From REEB95 sp035934235 (GTDB lineage Bacteria; Pseudomonadota; Alphaproteobacteria; ATCC43930; CGMCC-115725): DNA of 64,000 nucleotides. The notes beneath the pieces were generated by a model. That model saw nothing but the letters and a program-made list of their open reading frames with translations. It did no database searches and was not told where the DNA came from. Below, piece by piece: positions 9,527-20,050 of this stretch (positions within the stretch are counted from its first letter, which is position 1; each line of letters begins with the position of its first letter). The stretch is taken from contig DASYYB010000034.1 in the NCBI GenBank assembly GCA_035934235.1, forward strand, positions 28,066 to 92,065, read 5' to 3'. Made by a program: the position numbers and the translations under genes.

Positions 9527-9574
9527 CGCGCGGTGGCTGGCGCACCGGGCGGCCTTGCCGTTAGAATCGCAGCT

Positions 9575-10363
9575 ATGAATCTCGACGATTTGACGCGCGA
9601 CTGGCCGGCCCGACGTGCGGACGCGCGCGTGGCATTGACCTTCTTTACGCGGCTGGTCTGGGGCGACCGACCGGCACCGGCGCTCGGCGAGCTCGCGGCC
9701 GCGAGCTGGGCGTTCCCGCTAACCGGGCTGGTGATCGGTGTCTGCGGCGCGCTTGCCTACGCGATTGTTGCGCGGCTCGGCGTGCCGGTGCCGGCGGCGG
9801 CGCTGCTGGCCGTGGCGACGACGGCGCTGGTCACAGGCGGCCAGCATGAAGACGGTCTCGCGCGCGCGATCGAAGGCCTGGGGCGCGGCACCGATCTCAA
9901 CGACCGGTTGCGGCTCATGCGCGACGGACCCAATGGCGCGCTCGGCGTGCTGGCGATCGTCTTGAGCGTTGGCTTACGCGCGGGTGCGCTCTTTGCCGTT
10001 GGTACGACGTTCGGCACCGCCGGCGTCAGTGGGGCGCTGGTCGCCTGCCACGCGATCGCGCGCGGCTTGCTGCCGGCGGCGCTGCGCTGGGGTGAGCCCG
10101 CGGCGCCGGGTGACTGGGCGGCCGAAGCCGGCCGGCCGGAGACGACGAACGTCGCCACGGCAGCGGCGATTGTGCTGGTCCTGGCGCTCTTGGCGCTCGG
10201 AATCAAGGTCGGGCTGGTGGCGATTATCGTCGGCGCGGCCGCGATGGCGGGGGCGAATCATGCCGCACAACGTCGTGTCGGCGGCTTCACCGCCGACACG
10301 TTGAGTGCCATCGAGCAGGCGGGCGAGATTGCCGTGCTGTTGGTTGCCGCGGCCTGGAGTTAG
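9575..10363 (+). CDS. cobS: Adenosylcobinamide-GDP ribazoletransferase (cobalamin synthase)
   Basis: A 262-residue, very hydrophobic inner-membrane enzyme. It joins adenosylcobinamide-GDP to alpha-ribazole, the last assembly step of vitamin B12. The sequence shows the family pattern: an N-terminal FFTR segment (LTFFTRLVWGD), the acidic GGQHEDGLARAIEGLG block near 84-100 for metal binding, and LRDGPNGALG-like residues soon after. ATG 9575 gives the usual start; the frame is open 14 codons upstream from GTG 9533. It diverges from regB. No cobT, cobU or cobC is adjacent, so the rest of the pathway must be elsewhere. Confidence 0.93.
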   Translation: MNLDDLTRDWPARRADARVALTFFTRLVWGDRPAPALGELAAASWAFPLTGLVIGVCGALAYAIVARLGVPVPAAALLAVATTALVTGGQHEDGLARAIEGLGRGTDLNDRLRLMRDGPNGALGVLAIVLSVGLRAGALFAVGTTFGTAGVSGALVACHAIARGLLPAALRWGEPAAPGDWAAEAGRPETTNVATAAAIVLVLALLALGIKVGLVAIIVGAAAMAGANHAAQRRVGGFTADTLSAIEQAGEIAVLLVAAAWS

Positions 10364-10381
10364 CGCCGCGCGATGCGCCGG

Positions 10382-10630
10382 TCAGCGGTCGGCCGTGTCG
10401 TGCCGGTTGGCGGAAGGCGCCGTTGGCAGCGTCCGCGCCGGCAGCGCGCTTGGCGGCTCATAGGTGTAAACGCACAGATTGTTACGCCACAGTTCGAAGG
10501 TCGTGGCCTGACGCGCGGCCGCGGCGAGAATGCCTTTGGTCACGGCACGCGGCAACGCCAAGGCGCGGATGGTCTCGATCGCCATGACCTTGCGGTTCTG
10601 ATCGAGCAGATAACAGCGGAATTCAGCCAC
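10382..10630 (-). CDS. Small conserved-type hypothetical protein
   Basis: An 82-residue product starting at GTG 10630, with a good AGGGG ribosome site six bases upstream. The first half (MAEFRCYLLDQNRKVMAIETI) resembles the small alphaproteobacterial proteins that begin with a short beta hairpin and the pattern 'xxYxLDxxGxI'. The C-terminus is Pro/Ala-rich. There is no signal peptide or membrane segment. It converges on cobS (18-base gap) and diverges from the CobN-like gene across a short AT-rich region. The function is unknown. Confidence 0.6.
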   Translation of the reverse strand: MAEFRCYLLDQNRKVMAIETIRALALPRAVTKGILAAAARQATTFELWRNNLCVYTYEPPSALPARTLPTAPSANRHDTADR

Positions 10631-10678
10631 CTTGACCCCTGCGGCGGACGCTGTTGCGTGGATTCTTCACCCCAGACT

Positions 10679-10702
10679 GCGGGTTAATGGTTAAAAACCC
10701 GC
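10679..10702. promoter_or_regulatory. Inverted repeat in divergent intergenic region (possible operator)
   Basis: A perfect 7-base inverted repeat (GCGGGTT / AACCCGC) encloses AATGGTTAAA. It lies between the divergent 82-residue gene and the CobN-like gene, 10 bases before the ATG of the latter. The minus strand reads TTAACCAT, which equals a CtrA half-site, but the full TTAA-N7-TTAA spacing is not met. It could be a regulator site for either gene. Confidence 0.35.
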
Positions 10703-10711
10703 CAAATAAAT

Positions 10712-11326
10712 ATGGCCCTCTCGTCCATGCCCGCACCCGCCGATCCCCGCCTTTTGGCTCTGGCCCGAAAGCCGCGCGCGGCGCGGCGACTGGCGGTTGT
10801 GGCCGATTCCGATCGCCACGACGTGTTCGCGATCCTGGTCGCCTTGGCCGCCGCGGGCTACGGCGTCGCCGAATTGCCCGACGACCCGAGCGGACTCGAC
10901 GCGCGGCTTGATACCACTGAGGGCGAAGCCGTCATGCTGAACGACTACGCTGCGTTCTATGCGAGCTTGCCAGCGACGTTGCGCGACGCCATCGCAGCGC
11001 GCTGGGGCGCGGCGGAGCGCGATCCGTATTACCGCCCCGGACAGGTCGATTGTGGCCGTCTCCTCGTTCCGGCATCGCGGTTCGGAACCGTCGCGGTGAT
11101 CACCACCGGTGTCGCGACCGTGCCGCCGCGTCATGCCGCGCTCGCCTGCGCCGCGTGGATGACGGACGCATTTCGCGCCGATGCGGCGATTGCCTGGCGG
11201 CCGTTGGGCGTCGACCTGCCGTTGCCGGTGTTGATCGCGCCGACGGATGGCGCCGCAGATACCACTTCGCTGCTCGCAGCGCTCGACGGCAACGTCGTCG
11301 GACGGCATGCGTGGCAGACACCATGA
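10712..11326 (+). CDS. Free-standing CobN-like fragment (cobaltochelatase-related, degenerate)
   Basis: This 204-residue protein resembles part of the middle of cobaltochelatase subunit CobN. Recognisable blocks are an alternating helix (HDVFAILVALAAAGYGV, about 31-47), a DYAAFYASLPATLRDAIAARWG stretch (77-98), a DPYYR/FG segment (about 103-124), and a PPRHAALACAAW segment (about 138-149) like PPHxxLAFYxWL of CobN. After this, CobN proteins carry HxGxHGxxEWLPGK; here it reads AWRPLGVDLPLP, so the metal-binding His motif is gone. Full CobN has over 1000 residues. The frame is intact, and its stop overlaps the next start by four bases. No clear ribosome site precedes ATG 10712. The assignment is from remembered family patterns. 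Confidence 0.55.
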   Translation: MALSSMPAPADPRLLALARKPRAARRLAVVADSDRHDVFAILVALAAAGYGVAELPDDPSGLDARLDTTEGEAVMLNDYAAFYASLPATLRDAIAARWGAAERDPYYRPGQVDCGRLLVPASRFGTVAVITTGVATVPPRHAALACAAWMTDAFRADAAIAWRPLGVDLPLPVLIAPTDGAADTTSLLAALDGNVVGRHAWQTP

Positions 11327-12963
11327 TCGTCCGGTGGAGCACCGGCTGGCGGCCGTTCCTGCTGCTCAGCCTCTTATGCCTCGGGCTCTATCTTCCGGGC
11401 ATCGCCGCGCTGCCGCCGACCGACCGCGACGAGGCGCGATTCGCGCAAGCGACGCGCCAGATGCTCGAAACCGGCGATTGGTTGCACATCCGGTTCCAGA
11501 ACGAGGCTCGCAACCAGAAGCCCGCCGGCATCTATTGGCTACAAGCGCTTTCGGTTGCGACCACCAGCGACGCAGCAAGTCCGGCGATCTGGCCTTATCG
11601 CTTGCCATCGCTCGCCGGTGCGATCGCGGCGATCCTGCTGACCTTCGCGCTCGGCCGCAATCTGGTCGGCGCACCTTCGGCGCTGCTCGGCGCGGCACTG
11701 CTGGCGGCGTCGTTGAGCCTGACGGTCGAAGCGCATCTCGCCAAGACCGATGCCGCGTTGCTCGCCTGTGTCGTCGCAGCGCAGCTGGCCTTGGCCAAAA
11801 TCTACCGCGCAGGCCGCGCCAGCCAGAAGGTGGCATGGCCGTGGGCATTGCTGTTCTGGGTGGCGATCGGCGCGGGCGCGTTGATCAAGGGACCGGTCGC
11901 GCCGCTCCTCGCGGCGCTCACCGTCGCCGCGTTGTTGCTGGCGGACCGTCAGGCCGGCTGGCTCAAGGCGCTGCGCGCCTGGTGGGGCATGCCGTTGGCG
12001 ATCCTCATGGTCGGACCGTGGCTTATCGCGATGATGCGCGCGACTAACGACACCTTCATCACCGGTTCGCTCGGCAGCGATTTCTTCGGCAAGGTGGTCG
12101 GCGTTCAACAAAGTCACGGCGCGCCGCCCGGCACCTATTTACTGCTGCTGGCCGTGATCTTCTGGCCGGGCTCGCTGTTTGCCGCCGCCGGCGTGCGGCG
12201 CGCCTGGCAAGAGCGCGAACAGCCGATGCCGCGCTTCCTGCTTGCGTGGATCGTGCCGTTCTGGGTCGCCCTCGAGCTCGTGCCGACCAAGCTGCCGCAT
12301 TATCTCCTGCCGCTGCTGCCGGCATTGGCGCTGCTCGCCGCCCACGCGCTGTTCAACGCCGACACCGGCCCGCGCGCGTTGCGGATCGTGGTCGCGGCGC
12401 TGTGGGCCGTGGCGACGCTGGCGCTGGCCGCCGCCCTCGCGCTGGCGCCGCCGCTCCTCGGCGCCGAACCTTCGCCGGTCGGCGTGGCCGCAGGACTGAT
12501 CGCGCTCGGCGGCGGCGGTGTGTTGCTTTGGCGTTACTGGTCGAACCCGCGGCCGACCCTCGCCGGCGGCGCAATCATCCTGGCGCTGATCGTTGCGGTT
12601 CCGGGTTTCGGCCAGGTCGTGCCGTCACTCGACCGCCTCTGGCTGTCGCGCAGCGCCGCGGCGCTAGTCACACAGATGCGGCCCGGACACGGAACCCCGG
12701 TCGCGGTCGTCGGCTACGACGAGCCGAGCCTGATCTTCCTGCTCGGCACCGCCACCAAGCCGCTCGATGCCGCGGCCGCGGCCCGCTATCTCGCGGCAAC
12801 GCCAGACAGTCTGGTGCTGGTCGAGGCGCGCGACGACGACGCTTTCCAGCATGCGCTCGCCGGATTGGGTCGCGCGGCGCGCGCGCTCGGTCATGTCGAC
12901 GGGATCGATTATTCCAACGGCAAGCGCATGACGCTCACGCTCTACGCCGCGGCCGCCGGCTAA
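11323..12963 (+). CDS. Glycosyltransferase family 39, ArnT-like polyprenyl-phosphate-sugar transferase
   Basis: A 546-residue inner-membrane enzyme with about a dozen hydrophobic segments. The first periplasmic loop has the ArnT/PMT signature: acidic residues in PPTDRDEARFAQATRQML (about 28-45) followed by NEARNQKPAGIYWLQ. Such enzymes move a sugar (for example aminoarabinose or a hexose) from undecaprenyl phosphate to lipid A or another envelope acceptor. ATG 11323 overlaps the upstream stop as ATGA, implying coupled translation with the CobN-like protein. The open frame extends far upstream but only over that gene. Substrate cannot be read. Confidence 0.85.
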   Translation: MIVRWSTGWRPFLLLSLLCLGLYLPGIAALPPTDRDEARFAQATRQMLETGDWLHIRFQNEARNQKPAGIYWLQALSVATTSDAASPAIWPYRLPSLAGAIAAILLTFALGRNLVGAPSALLGAALLAASLSLTVEAHLAKTDAALLACVVAAQLALAKIYRAGRASQKVAWPWALLFWVAIGAGALIKGPVAPLLAALTVAALLLADRQAGWLKALRAWWGMPLAILMVGPWLIAMMRATNDTFITGSLGSDFFGKVVGVQQSHGAPPGTYLLLLAVIFWPGSLFAAAGVRRAWQEREQPMPRFLLAWIVPFWVALELVPTKLPHYLLPLLPALALLAAHALFNADTGPRALRIVVAALWAVATLALAAALALAPPLLGAEPSPVGVAAGLIALGGGGVLLWRYWSNPRPTLAGGAIILALIVAVPGFGQVVPSLDRLWLSRSAAALVTQMRPGHGTPVAVVGYDEPSLIFLLGTATKPLDAAAAARYLAATPDSLVLVEARDDDAFQHALAGLGRAARALGHVDGIDYSNGKRMTLTLYAAAAG

Positions 12964-12970
12964 GCGAAAA

Positions 12971-13582
12971 TTAGTGCGCGTTTTGCAGCAGCTGTGCGAT
13001 GGCGCGGTTGTCGGTCGTCCAGCCGATCGCGTCGCGCCCGGTATAATCCTGCTTGTGCGGATCGGCATGCGCCGCCAGCAGCGCGCGCACCGCGTTGGTG
13101 CGGCTGTTGGAAACGGCCAGCATCAGCGGCGTAACGCCTTGGTTGTTCACGGCGTCGACCGACGCGTGCGCGTCGAGCAATAAGGTCAGGACATCGGTGT
13201 TGCCGCGCTCGGCCGCCCAATGCAGCGCCGTGTTGCCGAGCTTGTCGCGCACGCTGGTATCGGCGTCGTGCGTCAGCAGAATCCGCGCCATCATCGGATT
13301 GTCGAGAATCGCCGCGTAAATCAAGCCAGTGCGACCAAGATCGTCGCGCTCGTTCGGACTGGCACCGCCATTCAACATGCCGAGCACTTCGCGCGTCTTG
13401 TTCTGCGCCGCTATGGCGGCGACGCTATTGGAATAGCCCTGGAAACCGCCGAAGGGAATCGTCGGACCCGACATGCTTGGATTGGTATCGAGCAACGGCG
13501 TCGCGCTTTGCTGCGCGCTCGCCGCAACCGGCACAGCGGCGAGACATCCGATCACGACGAGACGAAAGTAGAAAATCCGCAC
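12971..13582 (-). CDS. Secreted ankyrin-repeat protein
   Basis: A 203-residue protein. GTG 13582 was chosen because AAGGGAG lies five bases upstream; the frame is open 14 codons further. A signal peptide (hydrophobic about 6-18, ending ASA-QQ) sends it to the periplasm. After a 40-residue linker come at least four ankyrin repeats, recognisable by 'GxTxLxxAxxxGxxxxxxxLL' patterns such as LGNTALHWAAERGNTDVLTLLL. Ankyrin repeats bind proteins; the partner is unknown. It converges with the GT39 gene at a 7-base gap and has no obvious operon partner. Confidence 0.85.
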   Translation of the reverse strand: MRIFYFRLVVIGCLAAVPVAASAQQSATPLLDTNPSMSGPTIPFGGFQGYSNSVAAIAAQNKTREVLGMLNGGASPNERDDLGRTGLIYAAILDNPMMARILLTHDADTSVRDKLGNTALHWAAERGNTDVLTLLLDAHASVDAVNNQGVTPLMLAVSNSRTNAVRALLAAHADPHKQDYTGRDAIGWTTDNRAIAQLLQNAH

Positions 13583-13690
13583 GACGGCTCCCTTCGCGCC
13601 GCAGTGTGCGCCGAGCCGCAGCACCGTTCAAGCCGTCGCATGACGGCGGCCGATTCCGGACCGCGGTAACGGCATGCTAGGCTCCACGCC

Positions 13691-14458
13691 ATGACCGCGC
13701 TCCGCCTGCCACGCTTTCCCGCCTTCACCCCAGGGACGGTTTGGCTCGTCGGCGCGGGTCCGGGCGACCCGGGCCTGCTGTCGCTCTTGGCGTTGCACGC
13801 GCTGCAAACTGCCGACGACGTGGTCTACGACGCGCTGGTCGACCGGCGCATTTTGGCGCTCGCGCGACGCGGCGCGCGGCTGCATTACGCCGGCAAGCGC
13901 GGCGGCAAGCCATCACCACGCCAGCCCGACATCTCCGCCAAGCTGGTGGAGCTGGCGCGTCAGCGGCACCGCGTCTTGCGGCTCAAGGGCGGCGACCCGT
14001 TCGTCTTCGGCCGCGGCGGCGAGGAGGCTTTGGCGCTTGAGGCGGCGCGCATCCGCTATCGTGTCGTGCCCGGGATCACGGCCGGCATCGGCGGCCTCGC
14101 CTATGCCGGCATTCCGCTGACCCATCGCGACGTCAATTCCGCCGTGACCTTCGTCACCGGCCACGCCAGTGGCGGCGAGCTGCCCGACGGTCTCGACTGG
14201 CACGCGCTCGCCACAGGCGCGCCGATCCTGGTGGTCTACATGGCACTGAAACACCTGAACGCGATCGCCAACCGGCTGATCGCTGCCGGCCGGCCGGCCG
14301 ACGAGCCGGTTGCGATCATCGTCGCAGCCACAACGCCGCGACAACGCGTGATCGAGACGACCCTGGCGGCGGCGGCGCGTGCCGCCACGCGGACGCGGCT
14401 CAAGCCGCCGGCCGTGCTGATGATCGGCCGTACGCTGCGCCTCAAGCCCACGCGTTGA
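13691..14458 (+). CDS. cobA: Uroporphyrinogen-III C-methyltransferase
   Basis: This 255-residue cytoplasmic enzyme methylates uroporphyrinogen III twice with S-adenosylmethionine to give precorrin-2, the branch point to cobalamin and siroheme. Family motifs are clear: VGAGPGDPGLL (20-30), a YAGKRGGK stretch (61-68), LKGGDPFVFGRGGEE (about 98-112), VVPGITAG and PLTHRD. Length equals single-domain CobA, without the CysG dehydrogenase/ferrochelatase part. With cobS it is the second B12-related gene in 4 kb, though the two are separated by three unrelated genes. Confidence 0.96.
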   Translation: MTALRLPRFPAFTPGTVWLVGAGPGDPGLLSLLALHALQTADDVVYDALVDRRILALARRGARLHYAGKRGGKPSPRQPDISAKLVELARQRHRVLRLKGGDPFVFGRGGEEALALEAARIRYRVVPGITAGIGGLAYAGIPLTHRDVNSAVTFVTGHASGGELPDGLDWHALATGAPILVVYMALKHLNAIANRLIAAGRPADEPVAIIVAATTPRQRVIETTLAAAARAATRTRLKPPAVLMIGRTLRLKPTR

Positions 14459-14521
14459 GTGGGCCGGCTGCGGCCGAACGCCCCTGGCGGCACGGACCGC
14501 GCATCGCTTAGACTCGCCGTC

Positions 14522-15109
14522 ATGTCGGCGGCCAGTCGCGGTCTTCTCGTCTTCCTCGTCGTGCTCGCGGTGCTTGTCGCGGGCTTCGGCTACGAGAACG
14601 GCTGGTACGGGCGCACCGCGCCGGAAGCGGCGCCGTTGGGCGGACCGTTCTCGCTCACCGACCAGAACGGCGCGACGCGCAGCGACAGCGAATTCCGCGG
14701 CAAGCTGATGCTGATCTATTTCGGCTATACCAATTGTCCGGATGCGTGCCCCGCCGCGCTTTCCGCCATGTCGCAGGCGCTCGATCAACTCGGCACCGCC
14801 GGCGCCGCGGTCCAGCCGATCTTCATCACCGTCGATCCGGCGCGCGATACGCCGCAGCAGCTCAAGCTCTATGCCGCCAACTTCACGCCGCGGCTGATCG
14901 CGCTCACCGGTACGGCGGCGCAGCTCGACGCTGTCGAGCATGAGTTTCGCGTCTTCGCCAGCAAGGCACCGGGCGGACCGATTGACGATTATCTGCTGGA
15001 TCATTCGTCGTTCATCTATCTGATGGGCCGCGACGGCAAGATCGCCAGGCTGATTCCGCCCGGCGAAAAGCCGGCCGACATGGCCGACGACATCCGCAAA
15101 TACCTCTGA
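14522..15109 (+). CDS. SCO1/SenC family copper chaperone
   Basis: A 195-residue protein anchored by one N-terminal hydrophobic segment (7-23), with a thioredoxin-like domain in the periplasm. The copper ligands are present: CPDAC gives Cys72 and Cys76, and His161 lies in the DHSSFIYL segment. SCO proteins load the CuA centre of cytochrome c oxidase or protect against copper stress. ATG 14522 places the membrane anchor normally; the frame is open from 14459. It is followed six bases later by the metallopeptidase gene, so the two probably share a transcript. Confidence 0.93.
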   Translation: MSAASRGLLVFLVVLAVLVAGFGYENGWYGRTAPEAAPLGGPFSLTDQNGATRSDSEFRGKLMLIYFGYTNCPDACPAALSAMSQALDQLGTAGAAVQPIFITVDPARDTPQQLKLYAANFTPRLIALTGTAAQLDAVEHEFRVFASKAPGGPIDDYLLDHSSFIYLMGRDGKIARLIPPGEKPADMADDIRKYL

Positions 15110-15115
15110 CCCCGC

Positions 15116-15820
15116 ATGGGCGCGATCCCTGAGCGCATCGCACTATCGAGCGGCGAACGGCCGCTCAAGATCGTGCGACGGCGCAGCGCGCGGCGATTCA
15201 TCCTGCGCCTCGACGACGAGGACGACGCCGTGATTCTGACGCTGCCGCGTTACGCCTCGTTCGCTGCCGCGTTGCGCTTCCTCGACGACAATCGCAGCTG
15301 GATCGAGCAGCGCCTCGACGAGTTGCCACCGCGCGTCGCCTTCGCTGACGGCGTCGAGATCCCGATCCTCGGCGTGCCGCACGTCATTTGCCATCGTGCC
15401 GAGAGCCGCGGACGCGGCGCCGCATGGCTCGAGCCCGGCGTGCTCTGCGTCGCCGGCGATCTCAGGCATCTGGCGCGCCGTGTCACCGATTTTCTGCGCG
15501 AGCTGGCGCAACACGAGCTCGGGCTACGGGCGCGTGCAATGGCGGCGTCGATCGGTCGTCACGTACTGCGGATTTCCATGCGCGACACCAGGACGCGCTG
15601 GGGCAGCTGCGGCCACGACGGCGCGCTGTGCTTCTCCTGGCGGCTGATCTTAGCGCCGCCCGCGGTCGTCGATTACGTGGTCGCGCACGAGATCGCGCAT
15701 CTGAAGCACATGAACCACGGCGCGCGATTTTGGCGTGCGGTCGAGGAGCTAGCGCCCGAATCGGGCGCGCAGCGGTCATGGTTGCGTCGGAACCGCGCCC
15801 GGCTGTTGCGTTTCGGCTAG
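15116..15820 (+). CDS. YgjP-like zinc metallopeptidase (DUF45/M48-like)
   Basis: A 234-residue cytoplasmic protein. The zinc motif HEIAH is at 191-195, followed by a further histidine in HMNHGARFW (His201), and the family block RTRWGSC lies at 159-165. These are diagnostic of the SprT/YgjP (DUF45) family of small metalloproteases, whose substrate is mostly unknown. Its 3' end overlaps the convergent ampG gene by 45 bases, so both C-termini are read from the same DNA in opposite directions. Confidence 0.9.
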   Translation: MGAIPERIALSSGERPLKIVRRRSARRFILRLDDEDDAVILTLPRYASFAAALRFLDDNRSWIEQRLDELPPRVAFADGVEIPILGVPHVICHRAESRGRGAAWLEPGVLCVAGDLRHLARRVTDFLRELAQHELGLRARAMAASIGRHVLRISMRDTRTRWGSCGHDGALCFSWRLILAPPAVVDYVVAHEIAHLKHMNHGARFWRAVEELAPESGAQRSWLRRNRARLLRFG

Positions 15821-17047
15821 CCGCATCAGGTAAAGCAGCAGCAACAGCGCCGGCACACATGCGACCGTTGCGACCAGGAAGAACGGCTGCCAGCCCAGAT
15901 GGTCGGCGAGGTATCCGCCGACCGCCGCCAGCACCGTGCGGCCGGTGGCGGCGAGTGCCGACAGCAGTGCGTATTGCGTCGCCGTGAAAGCCGGATGGCA
16001 GAGCCGCGACAGGTAGGCGACGAACGCCGCCGACGCCATGCCGCCCGTGACGTTTTCGGTGGCGATCGTAAGCGCCAGCACCGTCGGATCGGGCCCCGCC
16101 CAAAGCTGCACGATGTACATGAGATTCGACAGCGCCTGGAACGCGCCGCAAATCAACAGCGCCGGCAGCAAGCCCAGGCGATAGACAGCGGCGCCGCCTA
16201 AGAACACGCCGGCGATGCTAGCGGCAGTGCCGAAGATCTTCGCGACGTTGGCGATGTCGACCAGGCTGAACCCGAGCGTGACGTAGAACGGGCTCGACAT
16301 GATGCCGGCAAGGGCGTCGCCGAACTTGTAGAGCACGACGAAGATCAGGATGAGAAGCCAGCCGCGCCGGCTGGCGAATTCGGCGAACGGCGCGACCACC
16401 GTCTGGGCAAGCCAAGAGCCGGACGCCGGCGGCGCGACCAGGCGCGGCTCGCGCGTCATCAGCACGGTGACGACGCCCACCAGCATCAAGGCCGCCATGC
16501 CGACGTAAGACCAGAACCAGCCGAAATAGGCCGCGAGATAGAGCGCGCCGGCACCCGACGCGATCATGCCGAAGCGGTAACCGACTTGCGTTGCGGCGGC
16601 GCCGGCGCCCTGCTCGCGTTCGTCGAGCAGCTCGACGCGATAGGCGTCGATGACGATGTCCTGACTGGCGGAGAGAAAGGCGACGATCGCAGCGACGACG
16701 GCGATCGACCACGGATCGGCGGCCGGATCGCGGCCGGCCATGACGAGCAGCGCCGCCGCCAGCGCCAGCTGCACCGTCACCGCCCAACCACGCCGCCGGC
16801 CGAGCCGGCCGATCAGCGGCAGGCGGACGCGATCCATCGCCGGCGCCCAAAGGAATTTGAGGTTGTAGGCGAGGCCGACCTCGGCGAAGAGGCCTATTGC
16901 CGTGAGCGATACACCCGCGGTCTTGAGCCAGATCGCCAGCGTCGAAGCGGTCAGCGCCAGCGGCAGGCCGCTCGAAAAGCCCATGAGCAGGATCGCCAGC
17001 ATGCGGCGATCGCCATAAACCCGAAGGGAGGCGAGCCAGGACCGCAT
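15776..17047 (-). CDS. ampG: AmpG-type muropeptide permease (MFS)
   Basis: A 423-residue inner-membrane transporter from ATG 17047. The N-terminus (ILLMGFSSGLPLALTASTLAIWL) and following EVGLAYNLKFLWAPAMDR are the standard AmpG signature. AmpG imports anhydro-muropeptides released by cell-wall turnover for recycling, and this can feed AmpR-controlled beta-lactamase induction. A longer form starting at 17104 is possible but would overlap the upstream cyclophilin gene by 32 bases. Its tail overlaps the metallopeptidase gene. No ampR or beta-lactamase gene is nearby. Confidence 0.9.
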   Translation of the reverse strand: MRSWLASLRVYGDRRMLAILLMGFSSGLPLALTASTLAIWLKTAGVSLTAIGLFAEVGLAYNLKFLWAPAMDRVRLPLIGRLGRRRGWAVTVQLALAAALLVMAGRDPAADPWSIAVVAAIVAFLSASQDIVIDAYRVELLDEREQGAGAAATQVGYRFGMIASGAGALYLAAYFGWFWSYVGMAALMLVGVVTVLMTREPRLVAPPASGSWLAQTVVAPFAEFASRRGWLLILIFVVLYKFGDALAGIMSSPFYVTLGFSLVDIANVAKIFGTAASIAGVFLGGAAVYRLGLLPALLICGAFQALSNLMYIVQLWAGPDPTVLALTIATENVTGGMASAAFVAYLSRLCHPAFTATQYALLSALAATGRTVLAAVGGYLADHLGWQPFFLVATVACVPALLLLLYLMRLAETQQPGAVPTQP

Positions 17048-17072
17048 GGACGACGATTCCGGCTCGGCCGCG

Positions 17073-17627
17073 TCAGGGCTTCTTTTTCTCGACGTCGGCG
17101 GCAACCTGCATGCGGATGATCTTGTCCGGATTGTCCACCATGCCGCTTTGCGGATCGCCCTTCTTGATGGCGTCGATGTATTCCATGCCCGACACGACCT
17201 GGCCGAAGATCGTGTATTTGCCGTCGAGGAACGACGCGGGCGCGAAGCAGATGAAGAACTGGCTGTCGGCGCTATCGGGATCGGCAGCGCGCGCCATGCC
17301 GACAGTGCCGCGGACGAAATGCGCCTGACTGAATTCCGCCTTGAGCTTCTGGCCGGAGCCGCCGGTGCCGGTGCCGGTCGGATCGCCGGTCTGCGCCATG
17401 AAGCCGGCGATCACGCGATGGAAGACGATGCCGTCGTAAAAGCCTTTGCGCGTCAGCTCCTTGATGCGCGCCACGGTCTTGGGCGCGAGATCAGGTCGCA
17501 ATTCGATGACGACGCGCCCCTTCGGCACATCGAGGTAAAGCGTGTTCTCGAGATCGGCAGCGCTCACGGGACCTCCGCTGGTCAAAATGAAGGCGGTGGC
17601 GAGCGCGGCCAGGATAAAGGACTTCAT
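17073..17627 (-). CDS. ppiA: Periplasmic peptidyl-prolyl cis-trans isomerase, cyclophilin type
   Basis: A 184-residue protein with a cleavable signal peptide (MKSFILAALATAFILTSGGP, cut near VSAA-D). The cyclophilin fold shows the active-site FHRVIAGFMAQTGDPTGTGTGG stretch (about 69-90), with catalytic Arg in FHRV, and later MARAADPDSADSQFFI and FLDGKYTIFGQVVSGM. It speeds proline isomerisation during folding of periplasmic and outer-membrane proteins. It sits upstream of ampG, 25 bases from its start, and probably shares a transcript. The symbol follows the periplasmic PpiA group. Confidence 0.92.
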   Translation of the reverse strand: MKSFILAALATAFILTSGGPVSAADLENTLYLDVPKGRVVIELRPDLAPKTVARIKELTRKGFYDGIVFHRVIAGFMAQTGDPTGTGTGGSGQKLKAEFSQAHFVRGTVGMARAADPDSADSQFFICFAPASFLDGKYTIFGQVVSGMEYIDAIKKGDPQSGMVDNPDKIIRMQVAADVEKKKP

Positions 17628-17690
17628 TGTGTCGCGTTCCGCCGGTTGAAGACGCGCGACCTTAGCCCAGGCGACCGCGCTTGGGAACCG

Positions 17691-18140
17691 TCAGAACCAC
17701 ACCATACAGGTCATGATGCGGTCGACGGTTTCGCCGTCGTTACCCAGCGGCAGCGCCAGCACTTCGCAGTGGAGGCAAACGTTGTCGGTCATGACGCGAT
17801 CGCGGAATTCGACCACCGGCCGGCGCTGTTCGACGACGGCGATATAATGTGCGCGCACCAGCTTGCGGTAATGCACGTCGGCGATCGCATCGACATCCTT
17901 GCCGGTGAGGTCGAAGCCGACGCGCCCGGCGATGTTGCTGGCGTGGATGCGAAACCGGAACCGCAGCGGATCGCGCTGCACGTCGATGAGCGACAGATAA
18001 CCGAGCACGTATTTGAGATCGACCGGATCGAAATCGGCGCGCGCCGGCATCTGACGGCCGCGGCGGCGGCTTTCCCAATCTTGATGAAGCCGCTGCAACA
18101 GCGGCGACCTGATGCTCAATTCGGGTTCGTTCGTCGTCAT
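17691..18140 (-). CDS. PAS_5 domain protein of unknown function
   Basis: A 149-residue cytoplasmic protein made of little more than a PAS_5-type sensor fold, recognisable by DPVDLKYVLGYLSLIDVQRDPLRFRFRI (about 42-70) and AGRVGFDLTGKDVD. Single-domain proteins of this type are common and usually present in several copies in Rhodospirillales and relatives. No output domain is fused, so it must act on a partner or bind a ligand. No Shine-Dalgarno sequence precedes ATG 18140. It lies between the cyclophilin and typA genes on the same strand. Confidence 0.8.
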   Translation of the reverse strand: MTTNEPELSIRSPLLQRLHQDWESRRRGRQMPARADFDPVDLKYVLGYLSLIDVQRDPLRFRFRIHASNIAGRVGFDLTGKDVDAIADVHYRKLVRAHYIAVVEQRRPVVEFRDRVMTDNVCLHCEVLALPLGNDGETVDRIMTCMVWF

Positions 18141-18197
18141 GCGAACGTCATATGACAGCGCGATTAATCCGGTCTTACGTCCGCCGACAGGCCTCGA

Positions 18198-20021
<1,824 letters not shown>

Positions 20022-20050
20022 GAACTCACACTTTGGCGCGAAATGCGCCG

